Source of the DNA: Thermoplasmata archaeon | GTDB lineage: Archaea > Thermoplasmatota > Thermoplasmata > Thermoplasmatales > GCA-001856825 | NCBI GenBank assembly: GCA_021816725.1 | Contig: JAKAXD010000006.1 | Coordinates: 1-64,000, forward strand | DNA length: 64,000 bases | Reading direction: 5' to 3' | Part shown: piece by piece, positions 1-10,437 of the stretch | Position numbering within the stretch: the stretch's first letter is position 1 | Layout of the letters: each line of letters opens with the position of its first letter | Program-made: the position numbers and the translations under genes | Notes under the pieces: generated by a model | What the model was told of the DNA's origin: nothing | Databases searched by the model: none | What the model saw: the letters and a program-made list of their open reading frames with translations, nothing else

Positions 1-999
1 AGATACACTCAGGAAGAATTCAATGCATATGCAACGTACAACTGGGAAAATGCGAAGAGGATGTTCCAGTATATCAGGGATATAGACCTATTTTATGTGC
101 AGGATTTCCAGCTACTCATGACGGGAACGCTCATTGGACCTTCTGCACCCGCAGTACTCAGATGGCATATCCCCTTCGTACCCGAGAAGATGGGAACGTT
201 CGCAAGGAGAATTGTTGTGAAAGGAATGGAAAGCTTCGATGCAGTTGTTGTAAGCACTAGAAGGGACTTGGAAGGACTGATTAAGTCTGATTACAGAGGG
301 AGGGCCTACCAGCTTTATCCGTACATTGACCCGAGGGACTGGGAAACCCAGCCAAATTCTAGTGAAGTTGAAAAGTTAAGGGAAAAAATAGGTCTTAAAG
401 CAGACGAGAAACTCGTGGTCATAGTCGCCAGGATGGATAGGATAAAGTCCCAGGACGTAGGAATTAAGGCCTTTGCACTGGCGGCAAAAAAGGAGAAACT
501 CAAACTGGCATTGATAGGTAATGGAAGTTTTTCCTCCTCATCGAAAGGCGGACTGGGGTTCGGGAAGGGAAGGATGTGGAGGTCCGAGCTTGAAAAGCTT
601 GTGAAGGACTTGGGTCTCGAGGGGAAGGTTGCATTTCTAGGTCATTCGTCGAAGGAGGAGCTGAAAGCAGCATATCATCTATCATCCGTGGTTTTGCTCA
701 CCTCCAATCTAGAAGGGTTTGGAATAACTGTTCTGGAAGGTTGGACTAACAAAAAACCTGTAGTCGTGAGCAGCGGATGCGGGGTAAGTGAGCTTGTAGT
801 CAATGATTCCAACGGTTACGTATTTCAGGCCGGGGACTTCGAGACTGCAGCTGAGATGATACTGAAATCGGTTGGAAGCGCCTCTGATAGGCTGGGTGAA
901 TACGGTTACGAGAGCTCAAAGCAGTGCTGCCTAAATGTTGCTGTAGAGCGTGAAAAGAGGATATTCGAAGAGGTAGGAAAGGAGTTTAAGCTGGACTAG
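1..999 (+). CDS. Glycosyltransferase family 4/1-type (5' truncated by window edge)
   Basis: Frame stays open from base 1 (RYTQEEFNAYATYNWENAKRM...) into the listed ORF; GT-B motifs 'VVIVARMDRIKSQD', 'LTSNLEGFGITVLEGW'. Confidence 0.8.
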   Translation, partial: RYTQEEFNAYATYNWENAKRMFQYIRDIDLFYVQDFQLLMTGTLIGPSAPAVLRWHIPFVPEKMGTFARRIVVKGMESFDAVVVSTRRDLEGLIKSDYRGRAYQLYPYIDPRDWETQPNSSEVEKLREKIGLKADEKLVVIVARMDRIKSQDVGIKAFALAAKKEKLKLALIGNGSFSSSSKGGLGFGKGRMWRSELEKLVKDLGLEGKVAFLGHSSKEELKAAYHLSSVVLLTSNLEGFGITVLEGWTNKKPVVVSSGCGVSELVVNDSNGYVFQAGDFETAAEMILKSVGSASDRLGEYGYESSKQCCLNVAVEREKRIFEEVGKEFKLD

Positions 1000-1037
1000 G
1001 CCAGAGGAGCCTGACGTACTTACCTGTGCCGGGCAGG

Positions 1038-2201
1038 TCACTCCAGTGCAGCTTTGAGATCCTCAACAAGGTCTTCGTTGTCCTCTATACCAACCGACAT
1101 CCTGACCAGACCATCGGAGATTCCTGATTCCTTCCTTTCTTCTGGAGTTAGGTTTGAATGCGAGGTCTCGGCCGGCAAAGTGAAAAGCGATTCAACTCCA
1201 CCGAGGCTTGGGGCGTATGAGAATATCTTCAGCTTCTTTGACATCTTCTTTGCGGCGTCCAGTCCGCCAACAAGCTCGAATGATACCATTCCACCAAATC
1301 CCTTCAGGTTCTTCCTAGCGATGCTGTAGTAGGGACTCGTATCCAAACCTGGATAGAACACTTTTTCCACTTTTCTATGCTCGGAAAGGAACCTCGCCAC
1401 CTCCATTCCATTCTCATTATGTGCCTTCATTCTCAGCCCCAGGGTCTTCAGCCCTCTCAGTCCAAGGTAAGCCTGAATCGGATCTGGAGAGGCACCTAGA
1501 AGTCTCCTCTTTGCCCATACTGCTTCCATACTGCTCCTTTCGAAACCAGCGAGCCCAAGAAGAATGTCGCTGTGCCCCCCTATGTATTTTGTTCCACTGT
1601 GAAGGGTGAAAGCTGCACCGAGTTTTGATGGATTCTGATTGAATGGGGAGGCAAAGGTTGCGTCGACTATCAGAGGAATTCCTTCCTCTTCTGCCCTCTT
1701 TCCAAGCAGTCCAACATCACAGACACCTAGGGTAGGGTTAACGATGGATTCAGTGTAAATTCCAGAAAATTCCTTCAGATCAATCACCCCTGTGTTGAGA
1801 TCATCCAGTTTTGCCAGGTGAACTTCGATTCCCATGGACGATAAAAATCTGGTAAAAAATATGAAGGTCTCACCGTATAACTCCTTCACTGAAATCAATC
1901 TGTCTCCCTTTTTGACAAGAGAGAGGACTGTAGAAGTGATTGCACCCATTCCAGTGGAGAAAGAGAGAGCTTCTTCAACTTCGTCAAGAGATGCATATTT
2001 TTTCTCGAGAGCCTCCAGCGTTGGGTTTCCCCATCTCGTATACATGAATGGCTTATTTCTTGTGTGATCTGAATATGCATTTGGAGTGTAGTTAGGATTA
2101 TAAAATGTTGACGTCTCAAAAATTGGGGTAGTGACGTTCCCGACTTTTTCATCCCTGAACTCCCCAGACTGAACTGCCCTGGTATTGAAACCTTCCTTCA
2201 T
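1038..2201 (-). CDS. Trans-sulfuration PLP enzyme (cystathionine gamma-synthase / methionine gamma-lyase family)
   Basis: 387 aa; 'NTRAVQSGE', 'YTRWGNPTLEALEKKYASLD', PLP-lysine region 'TLHSGTKYIGGHSD'. Confidence 0.88.
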   Translation of the reverse strand: MKEGFNTRAVQSGEFRDEKVGNVTTPIFETSTFYNPNYTPNAYSDHTRNKPFMYTRWGNPTLEALEKKYASLDEVEEALSFSTGMGAITSTVLSLVKKGDRLISVKELYGETFIFFTRFLSSMGIEVHLAKLDDLNTGVIDLKEFSGIYTESIVNPTLGVCDVGLLGKRAEEEGIPLIVDATFASPFNQNPSKLGAAFTLHSGTKYIGGHSDILLGLAGFERSSMEAVWAKRRLLGASPDPIQAYLGLRGLKTLGLRMKAHNENGMEVARFLSEHRKVEKVFYPGLDTSPYYSIARKNLKGFGGMVSFELVGGLDAAKKMSKKLKIFSYAPSLGGVESLFTLPAETSHSNLTPEERKESGISDGLVRMSVGIEDNEDLVEDLKAALE

Positions 2202-2373
2202 GGTTCATGGTACTTGAGACATATATTTAATTGTGAACATTGGTTTCAAGCAGATAAATGGACGAATGAATGGCGCTGATAATGCCCTCTGCAGGTAATT
2301 TAACACTTTATTTCAGGAAGTGACTGCATATGAAGAATAAAGCAAACTTGAACCATCCATCATTCCATTCTTC

Positions 2374-2853
2374 TTACACAAATGCAGATGTGACCATCAC
2401 GGTGAAAACAATCACCAAACCAACAAGATCGATTACCATAAGCCTCCTCAGGGTAGCCATCAGCCTCTCCATCTGGTCAAATGACGATTTTTTGTACGCG
2501 TTTTCTATCTTTCTGCTCAACGGGAGCAGGACAATTAGCCCGAATGCGTAAACAATCACCGCTATTATGATCCCTGCAAATATCAGCAACCCCCACATAC
2601 CATCTGTGTTCGGAACCCCTCCTCCCGTGATACTAAGCAGGAGGAACGGACCCATTGCAATCGTCAGGGTGCTGAATATGCCCATGAAGATACCCAGCCT
2701 GGGAATGAATTTGCCAATGAACTCATACGATGCTCCCCTTGACATACTCTTAAGAGATGGTTCCAACACCATCTCGATCATTAAAGCTCCCCCTATCCAG
2801 CCTAATGCGAAGAATATGTGAAACCATGCGAATACTACAACGATAGGAAACAC
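2374..2853 (-). CDS. Small multi-TM membrane protein (CopD/DUF2269-like)
   Basis: 159 aa with about 4 hydrophobic helices; overlapping plus-strand ORFs are antisense shadows. Confidence 0.6.
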   Translation of the reverse strand: MFPIVVVFAWFHIFFALGWIGGALMIEMVLEPSLKSMSRGASYEFIGKFIPRLGIFMGIFSTLTIAMGPFLLLSITGGGVPNTDGMWGLLIFAGIIIAVIVYAFGLIVLLPLSRKIENAYKKSSFDQMERLMATLRRLMVIDLVGLVIVFTVMVTSAFV

Positions 2854-3290
2854 TTCTAATTCACCACCATCGGTACCCCTCAGCTAAATTGCCAGTCTTT
2901 GCAAATGATGTTATAGATTCAAATGCTGCAGGAGTAACTCCTGAGTCAAAGCCAGAAAGTTCATTGTAAAAACTCTGAGCGCTGTGAATGCTCACTTTTA
3001 TTTAAGCTACCTTCGGTTAAATACGTTGGTTTTACGCTTATGTCGTAAAGCCACAGTAGAAATATGGTCAATTTATTGAAAAAAGTGTCAAATCACGAAA
3101 AACAGAAACACAAGGGAGAGCTAAAGCCGGATGAATATTCTAAATGTCTCATTATTGCCTTTCATTCAACCTTAAATCGTTCTGATTTCACAAGGGGAGA
3201 GTCTAGTCCTCAATCAAAACGTCCTGGGCATTTCTGGATGGGAATTGCTGCCCTATATTCCTATTTTAGGTCTTCATATGGGTAAAAGGA

Positions 3291-5789
3291 ATGTTTCGCG
3301 CCTTCGAAAGAATTTTTATAGATGGTGAATGTTATAAATGCGTGGAACGTCAACCCATCGCCCAGCTGTTGAAGGCCCTCTCTGATAAGAGGTGCCTGGA
3401 TATACTGAATATTATATCTACTGAACCATCTTACACTGGGGAACTCGCCTCACATTTGAAGATCAAGGAATCAAGAATTTCTGAGAAAATAAAGATATTG
3501 AAGAGCGCTGGACTGATAACAGAGGAGTGGAAGAGGGAAGGAAACAAGCTTGTGAAGTATCTGAAACCCTCAATGAGAAAGATCAATATTTCACTTGATG
3601 GGGGGTTGAGTGTTGAAACCATCTCTGACAGGCCGAAGGAAATAGTTGATTATGAGCACGCGGAATACAATCCACCGTCTGTCAGGAACTTTGTGGGGAG
3701 AAAGGAGGAGTACAAATTCCTCAAGGACAACTATCACATTTTGATAACTGGCATACCTGGAATAGGAAAGTCTGCAATGGCTGCACACTTTGTGAATACC
3801 CAGAAGATGAATACGTTCTGGCACGATATCAGGGAGACGGATAACCTCAAACATTTGCTGATGAAGATTGCGATTTTCCTGCAGAGACACGGTGATGATG
3901 CACTTATCAATTCGCTTCAGGCCGAAAGGGATAGGAGGGTGCATGTCAATCTGGCCGTTACAGGAATGAGAAAGACAGGCTCGATTCTGGTGCTTGATGA
4001 TGTTGACAAATGCAAGGACGCAGAAATATTTGGACTCGTAAATGACTTTCTGAAGAGCGTGCCAGAAGTGAAGGTCATACTCGCTGCCAGGTCTAGGACA
4101 CCCTTGGTGGCTACGTCACTTAAGACCCTTTTACTGGGAGAACTTCCCCCATCCGAGGCCAAGAAACTGGTCGGAGGAGAATCCAGAGCCATGGTGAAGA
4201 GGTTGGGAGGGCATCCCTTACTTCTCAAGATCATTAGCAACCTGCCGGTCAGCATGGGGGAGGGTGCTAGAACTGTATCTCCAGATGAATATGTGATGAA
4301 CGTAATAATGCCGTCGCTTCCGAAGGGGATTGTGACAATAATACAGAGATTGTCGTTCTTTAGGGGTGCGGTAAAGAGAGAGGATGCAGAGTTCATATTT
4401 GGAAAATTTAATAGTGAAGAGTTTCATAATGCTGAAAATATAGGTCTCCTGAGAAGCAAAAGTGGAATTGTCAGCATGAACGACCTGGTCAGGGAGGCAG
4501 CATACTTAAGCGCTGACAATAAGGAGGACGTACACTGGAAACTGGCAACATTCTATATCTCAAAAAACAGTTCTGAATTCAGGATAGAAGGTTTCCACCA
4601 TCTATGGAAATCAGGAAGGAACGAAGACATCCTGAAATTTCTGGATCAATACTCAATGCAACTCATTGACTCTGGTCACATGAATAACTTTCAGAAGGAA
4701 CTTATAGAGGCGTCTGATTCGATGGCCGTATGCGAGGCCAAGGCCGCCACATTGTACTGGATAGGTAGGTCTTACAGGAATTCCAGGATGTACAAGGAAG
4801 CACTGGAATTCTTCGCAAAGGCTAGGCAATGCCCTCATTCATCAGATCTTGAGATGCATATTGCCCCGAGTGAGGCAGTTGTCCTACAGTATATGGGGAG
4901 AATTGAAGCGGCAAGGGACGTTCTTCAGGACCACCTGAAGAACCTGAAGGAAAGGGGAGGAATAGTTGAGGGTGATATCCTGAATGCTCTTGGAAGATCA
5001 CTAACTTACCTTGGCGAATTGAAGGAGGCTGAAAGGGTACTGAAAAGAAGTCTAAGGATATTCTCTAACTTTAAAGAGTCGAGGGAGTACTGGGTCTGCC
5101 TATTCCACATTGCATTCATGGAATATGTTAAAGGTAATCTCGAGGAGGCTTGGGCTGTAAATGAAAGGGCCTCATCCGGTTTCTTAAACATGAATTACCT
5201 TTACGGATACGCAGCAACACAGCAAAACAAAGCATTCATTATGGAATCCACTGGAAAATTTGAAAGTGCGATAGAAAAGTACGATGAAGCAATTGATATT
5301 CTGGAAAACCTGGGATTCAGCCAGTCAGACTTGGCTTTCACTCTAATGAAGAAAACATTGACCAGCATACGTATAGGAAGAATGGAAGAAGCTAGGAAAG
5401 ATCTGCTTAAATCAAAATATATAATATCACAGACGAAAGATGAACTTCTGAAGGGAATGCTTTCCTATGTTGAAGGAAGTTTCTTATTGAAAAGAAAGAG
5501 GTTCGAGCTAGCTGAAGCGATGCTCAGGAAGGCAATGAAATATGAAAGTGGCGATCCGATAATGTTATGGGGAGTGAGGCTGGAGCTTGCAAAGCTTCTC
5601 TCAGTGAATGGAAAAAAGAAAGATGCTGAAAAGCTCATCCTTGACCTTTTTAAGGACCTTGAGAAACGGAACTTCAACATCTTTCTTAAGGAAGCAAAGG
5701 ATACGCAGAAAGAAATCGCAGCTCATGGAAAAGCTGAATATAAATCGACTAGAAACGCTTCTCAATTGCCTGCGCTCTTCAATATATAA
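3291..5789 (+). CDS. STAND/NB-ARC-like NTPase: N-terminal ArsR-type wHTH, P-loop NTPase, C-terminal TPR array
   Basis: 832 aa; wHTH 'PIAQLLKALSDKRCLDILNIISTEPSYTGELASHLKIKESRISEKIKILKSAGLI'; Walker A 'GIPGIGKSA'; Walker B 'ILVLDDVD'; C-terminal half is TPR-like helical repeats. Confidence 0.85.
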   Translation: MFRAFERIFIDGECYKCVERQPIAQLLKALSDKRCLDILNIISTEPSYTGELASHLKIKESRISEKIKILKSAGLITEEWKREGNKLVKYLKPSMRKINISLDGGLSVETISDRPKEIVDYEHAEYNPPSVRNFVGRKEEYKFLKDNYHILITGIPGIGKSAMAAHFVNTQKMNTFWHDIRETDNLKHLLMKIAIFLQRHGDDALINSLQAERDRRVHVNLAVTGMRKTGSILVLDDVDKCKDAEIFGLVNDFLKSVPEVKVILAARSRTPLVATSLKTLLLGELPPSEAKKLVGGESRAMVKRLGGHPLLLKIISNLPVSMGEGARTVSPDEYVMNVIMPSLPKGIVTIIQRLSFFRGAVKREDAEFIFGKFNSEEFHNAENIGLLRSKSGIVSMNDLVREAAYLSADNKEDVHWKLATFYISKNSSEFRIEGFHHLWKSGRNEDILKFLDQYSMQLIDSGHMNNFQKELIEASDSMAVCEAKAATLYWIGRSYRNSRMYKEALEFFAKARQCPHSSDLEMHIAPSEAVVLQYMGRIEAARDVLQDHLKNLKERGGIVEGDILNALGRSLTYLGELKEAERVLKRSLRIFSNFKESREYWVCLFHIAFMEYVKGNLEEAWAVNERASSGFLNMNYLYGYAATQQNKAFIMESTGKFESAIEKYDEAIDILENLGFSQSDLAFTLMKKTLTSIRIGRMEEARKDLLKSKYIISQTKDELLKGMLSYVEGSFLLKRKRFELAEAMLRKAMKYESGDPIMLWGVRLELAKLLSVNGKKKDAEKLILDLFKDLEKRNFNIFLKEAKDTQKEIAAHGKAEYKSTRNASQLPALFNI

Positions 5790-5988
5790 CTCAGGTTATC
5801 CTTTTAGTATTTTAAATATTCTACTTGCTGAAGTGGGTTCTCGCCTACAGAGTTAAATTATGAGAATGAATGTTTATCCAGAAACCTGAATGGATTTATC
5901 CATTCCTGTCAATCGAATAATTATTTGTAAGTAATTGGTGGTTTAGCTCAAGTAAAATGACAAAGAATTAGTACTACTTTTTTGATAA

Positions 5989-6930
5989 TTGTTTGTGAAA
6001 TTTATAACAGTTCTACCTGAATTTATCCCTTCTTCAACCATAAGGGATACAGTCAACCAGATTATGCCTGAAATGGAGATCGTCAACTCCTTAGACTTTG
6101 AGAAAAGTGATGCAGATGTCCTGGTGGCGACGACATTCACGAAGCTAGACAGAGAGCAACTGAAGAAATTTCCAAACCTGAAATATCTCCAGATAGCCAG
6201 TACTGGATACGACAATGTAGACCTTGCCTACGCTAAAGAGAAGGGTGTCATTGTCTGCAATGTCCCGATAGCCAATAAGCAGAGCGTAGCAGAACACGTG
6301 ATAGCCTTCATTCTCATATTTCTCAAAGATATGATTTTCCTGAATAGTGAGCTGAAAGAAAGAAAGAACTGGCCCCTCCTGACAGGTTCCAGGGACCTTG
6401 AAGGAAAGACTGTGGGTATTCTGGGTATGGGAATGATAGGTATTCAACTCGCGAAGAGACTAATTGCCTTCGGGCCATCGCTCCTTTATTACGATGTCAG
6501 GAGACTTAAACCTGAGGAAGAGGAGGAGCTGGGATTGAACCATGTTTCTTTTGATGAGCTGTTGTCTAGCTCAGACATAATTTCTATACATATGCCTTTA
6601 ACTCCTATCACTAGGGGCTTGTTCAACGAGGAGACATTCTCAAAGATGAAAGACGGTGCGATATTCATAAATACTTCCAGAGGGGAGATAGTAGTTGAGA
6701 GTGCATTAATAAATGCCGTGAAGAAGAAGGCAATAAAAGCGGGAATAGACGTATATGAAAAGGAACCACCTGACTTCAATTCGGAACTGTTCAAGCTTGA
6801 CAATGTCATATGCTCTCCACACATAGCAGGTGTGACTGCTGAGAGTCAGCAACGACTACTTACAGAAACGATATCTAATGTGCTCAGATACGCTCAGGGT
6901 ATTGACCCACTTTACAGGGTGGAACTTTGA
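5989..6930 (+). CDS. D-isomer-specific 2-hydroxyacid dehydrogenase
   Basis: 313 aa; NAD-binding 'GKTVGILGMGMIGIQLAKRL', catalytic 'INTSRGEIV' and 'SPHIAGVT'. Confidence 0.9.
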   Translation: MFVKFITVLPEFIPSSTIRDTVNQIMPEMEIVNSLDFEKSDADVLVATTFTKLDREQLKKFPNLKYLQIASTGYDNVDLAYAKEKGVIVCNVPIANKQSVAEHVIAFILIFLKDMIFLNSELKERKNWPLLTGSRDLEGKTVGILGMGMIGIQLAKRLIAFGPSLLYYDVRRLKPEEEEELGLNHVSFDELLSSSDIISIHMPLTPITRGLFNEETFSKMKDGAIFINTSRGEIVVESALINAVKKKAIKAGIDVYEKEPPDFNSELFKLDNVICSPHIAGVTAESQQRLLTETISNVLRYAQGIDPLYRVEL

Positions 6931-8468
6931 GAGGACACGAGGCCTTTGCAGACTCTGTCAGAAAGCTTGATCTTCTTCCTGTCTTTGGGAACCCTGGAAC
7001 TACGGAACTCACTTCCCTTAAGGAAATTGGTGACTATGTTCTCACGCATTTCGATGGACTTTCAGTGGGCATGGCAGATGGTATTTCCCAGTATTCATTT
7101 TCCCCCCATCTAGTGAATCTCCATACTATACTTGGGCTTGGTAACTCCATGGCATACATCTACTCGGCAAAGATGAATCATTCTCCAGTCATCATAACGG
7201 CAGGACAACAGGATATGAGGCATATGATGATGGAGCCACTTCTGTCGGGCGACCTGCTAGGTTTTATTGGAAATAACGTGAAATTCAAGTACGAATTACA
7301 TAGTGCATCCGAAATTTCCGCAGTACTCAGAAGGGCAAAGGTTGAGGCAATGACCCCACCAATTGGTCCTGTAATGATATCCATACCCATGAACGTAATG
7401 GACGAAGATTCTCCTTACAAGAGCCCAGAACCTGTGAAAATGAACTACGACATTTCTAACAAAGAAGCAGTATCAGCTGTAGCTAACCTAATAAATGAGT
7501 CTAAGAATCCTGCTATCGTATTTGGATGGGAAATAGACCTATTCAATGCATTCGAAGAGGCAGAAAAAGTTTCGGAGAAGTTAGGATGTGCTGTCTTCGC
7601 AGAGCCACTTTCTCAGCGTTCTCCCTTCAATTCATCTCACAGGATGTTCGGTGGCAATCTGATGCCAGGAACCACGCTCATAAACCTAAAATTGCTTCAG
7701 AACGACCTAGTCGTCTTCATTGGCGGTGACGTGACAGTCTATCCATACCTTCCATCCCCTCTTCTTGAGGGAAAGAAGGTCGTCTTTGTTGGCCTTAACA
7801 TAGATCCTAAGATTGGAGATTTCTATATCGCCAATGTGAAATTGTTCCTTCGAGAACTTGTGGACAAGGTAACAAGGAAATGCAATTTCTCTAGACCTGC
7901 AGATTTCCAGACTGCCACAAAAATAGCGAACGAAAGGGAACGAATGGGAATCACTTACGTTATGAGCAAGGTAAAAAAATTATTCGATGATCATGTGATC
8001 GTAGATGAAGCAATTTCATCATCGACAACACTGAGGGACATTTTGGGATATTCTCCAAGAAAATATTTCTTCTCAAAGAGCGGTCAACTAGGATGGGGTT
8101 CACCGGCTGCAGCAGGCATTTCTATGAAGGAAGAGAAGGTACTGGCTATAGTTGGAGAGGGATCGTTCATGTATTCCCTCCAGATACTGTGGACGGTAAA
8201 GCGTTATAATCTGCCAGTCAAATTTCTCATCCTGAGAAATGGAGGGTACTCAATACTTAAGAGCTATTCAATCAGCTATTCTCCCGGAGTGGAAAGGAAG
8301 GACTACCTGAGTTTCGATCTGCCAACTGAGAAATTTGCAGAATCCTTTGGCATTGAGTCAATGGTTGCGGGGAAGGATCTGGAAGAACTCAAATGGCTAA
8401 AAGATGGTAATAGTCCGAGACTGCTGGTTGTCGACGTGGATAGAACTATTCCAAAACTGTTCCTATAG
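6927..8468 (+). CDS. ThDP-dependent decarboxylase, benzoylformate decarboxylase/acetolactate synthase-like
   Basis: 513 aa; 'LPVFGNPGTTELTSLKEI' N-terminus typical of BFD; C-terminal ThDP domain 'GQLGWGSPAAAGISM...VGEGSFMYSLQILWT'. TTG start overlaps the upstream stop. Confidence 0.82.
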   Translation: MRGHEAFADSVRKLDLLPVFGNPGTTELTSLKEIGDYVLTHFDGLSVGMADGISQYSFSPHLVNLHTILGLGNSMAYIYSAKMNHSPVIITAGQQDMRHMMMEPLLSGDLLGFIGNNVKFKYELHSASEISAVLRRAKVEAMTPPIGPVMISIPMNVMDEDSPYKSPEPVKMNYDISNKEAVSAVANLINESKNPAIVFGWEIDLFNAFEEAEKVSEKLGCAVFAEPLSQRSPFNSSHRMFGGNLMPGTTLINLKLLQNDLVVFIGGDVTVYPYLPSPLLEGKKVVFVGLNIDPKIGDFYIANVKLFLRELVDKVTRKCNFSRPADFQTATKIANERERMGITYVMSKVKKLFDDHVIVDEAISSSTTLRDILGYSPRKYFFSKSGQLGWGSPAAAGISMKEEKVLAIVGEGSFMYSLQILWTVKRYNLPVKFLILRNGGYSILKSYSISYSPGVERKDYLSFDLPTEKFAESFGIESMVAGKDLEELKWLKDGNSPRLLVVDVDRTIPKLFL

Positions 8469-10208
8469 GGACCAGTTTCTGATCTTCCTGTACTTAGAAA
8501 GCAAGGATTTTATCTCGTCGTCACTCGTAGCGCTCTCCTCGGGCTCTTCACCTATCCTTCTCCTTACCAGAGCTGGTAAATAATCATCTTCCTTCTTTAG
8601 ACCGAATTTATCGTTCAATTTCTTCTTTTCTTGGATTATGTTTTCTCCTATTTTCATCATTTCTTCTAGAGAGTAATCAAATCCAGTGGCGAGATTCAAA
8701 GCACTCACAACGTCTTCAGGATTGACCTTGGCATAAGAACAAATTATCGCGGAATTGTATACCTGCCTGTAATTTTGCGTATTAATAAGTGTTCTAACTC
8801 TTTCTTCTGTGTCTACGGTCCACCTGTCCCCACTCACTATGCCAATCTGCCTATTGTCAACTCCCATGTCAACCTCGAACATTTCGGCCTGGAGATGGTC
8901 AGCCCCCCTTGAGGAGGTTGCATAGCCCAGTCCCTGAAGTTTAAACGCTCTCGGATCGTGCATGGGAATCTCCAGCTTCTTCACCGTTGCGATTTCGTCC
9001 CTTGAAATACCACGAGAGGTAGCAAAGCGTTCTAGACCATTCTTCAACTCATTCCCTGCTCCCCTCGATTCTGCTATGTCTTCTATCAACTTACTGACTC
9101 CTTTGAATCCATCCTCAAAATATTTCTTGATTGCGGGGTCTGTGATCTTACGTTCCTTCACGAAATAATTCAGCGCAGAGATTATCACGCCGGTACTGAT
9201 TGTATCCATTCCCTTGTCGTTTATTAAGTCATTCCATTCTAGAATGAGATCGAAATTTGTATTTCCCAGTAGAGGCCCAAAACTTGCAACTGTTTCATAT
9301 TCTGGTCCGTCTATCTTCTTGCCGTCCTTGGTGACAGTTCTGCCGCAACCTATTACGCAATTTGCACAATGATAGCTGGTTACTGGATATAACTCATTGA
9401 ATTTCATTGAGCTGAGAGAATCGTAATCAAAATTGTGGTCATTGAAGTAGTTGGCAGGAATGTCACCCATTCCCTGACCCATGTCCATCCATATCATGCT
9501 GCCATTAGTCATCAGACCCTTAGTCAGTGGTGATTCTATCAAGTATGTAGATACCTTTCTGACAAGCTCGAAATATCCTTTCCTATCATGCAATGGTACC
9601 TGCAGGCTGCCCTTAACCGCAATTGCCTTGAGATTCTTTGAACCCATCAGAGCTCCCAGGCCAGTCCTCCCAGCTGCCCTTCCCTCATCATTCATTATGG
9701 AAGAGAACAGGACCCTGTTTTCACCTGCCTTTCCTATGCCCATTACGCTGTATTTCTTCTCCTTTCTGAGTTCTTCTCTCAATGAATAAAAATCTTTGCC
9801 CCAGAGTTCTGGTCTCTTTTGGATCTTAACATGCTCGTCTATAGTAATTACTTCTGGGACATCCGCCCTCCCCTTAACAATGATACCATCATAGCCCGCC
9901 TTCTTTAGTTCATTTCCAAAGAAACCGCCAGAATTTGCTTCCCCGAAAAAGCCTGTTTGTGGGCTCCTAGAAACAATCTCGTGTCTGCCAGAATTAGGGA
10001 AGGGAGTCCCGGTAAGTGGACCAGTAGCGAGGATCAGAGGATTGTCTGGAGAAAATGGATCAGTCAGTCCGCCTAATTTCTCATACAATCTCAGACCAAT
10101 TCCCACCCCCCCAATCCAGTTTCTCCACTCTTCATCTGGAAGTGTATCTTCCCATGTCTCATCAGTATAAAGATTGACGAACAGAAGTCTGTTCCAGTTT
10201 CCTTCCAT
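8463..10208 (-). CDS. aor: Aldehyde ferredoxin oxidoreductase (tungsto/molybdopterin)
   Basis: 581 aa; N-terminal 'ILATGPLTGTPFPNSGRHEIVSRSPQTGFFGEANSGGFFGNELKKAGYDGIIVKGRA' and 'GRTGLGALMGSKNLKAIAVKG' diagnostic for AOR; Cys motif 'HCANCVIGCGR'. Confidence 0.92.
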   Translation of the reverse strand: MEGNWNRLLFVNLYTDETWEDTLPDEEWRNWIGGVGIGLRLYEKLGGLTDPFSPDNPLILATGPLTGTPFPNSGRHEIVSRSPQTGFFGEANSGGFFGNELKKAGYDGIIVKGRADVPEVITIDEHVKIQKRPELWGKDFYSLREELRKEKKYSVMGIGKAGENRVLFSSIMNDEGRAAGRTGLGALMGSKNLKAIAVKGSLQVPLHDRKGYFELVRKVSTYLIESPLTKGLMTNGSMIWMDMGQGMGDIPANYFNDHNFDYDSLSSMKFNELYPVTSYHCANCVIGCGRTVTKDGKKIDGPEYETVASFGPLLGNTNFDLILEWNDLINDKGMDTISTGVIISALNYFVKERKITDPAIKKYFEDGFKGVSKLIEDIAESRGAGNELKNGLERFATSRGISRDEIATVKKLEIPMHDPRAFKLQGLGYATSSRGADHLQAEMFEVDMGVDNRQIGIVSGDRWTVDTEERVRTLINTQNYRQVYNSAIICSYAKVNPEDVVSALNLATGFDYSLEEMMKIGENIIQEKKKLNDKFGLKKEDDYLPALVRRRIGEEPEESATSDDEIKSLLSKYRKIRNWSL

Positions 10209-10405
10209 CCATCAGTATATTAAAAGCCTAGCTAAATACATTTCCTGGCTAACGATCTCTACCTTCAGTATGCTGGAAATCTTACTATTCAACCTGGCTT
10301 TTACCACAAATCAAATTTCTAGATACGCTGAAGATAGACAATCATACTTACTCACTGTCCGCAGATGTATTCACCCGAACTTGATTTGGAAAATCGCAAT
10401 GAGAA

Positions 10406-10418
10406 ATATATAAGTATT
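10406..10418 (+). promoter_or_regulatory. TATA box of leaderless MFS gene
   Basis: 'aaatatataag' centred about 26 nt upstream of the ATG at 10438. Confidence 0.55.
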
Positions 10419-10437
10419 CCTCATCGAATATTCAGTA

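Noticed and set aside
3064-3285. 73-aa ORF upstream of the STAND gene
   Set aside because: No motif and irregular composition; probably chance ORF in a long regulatory region.
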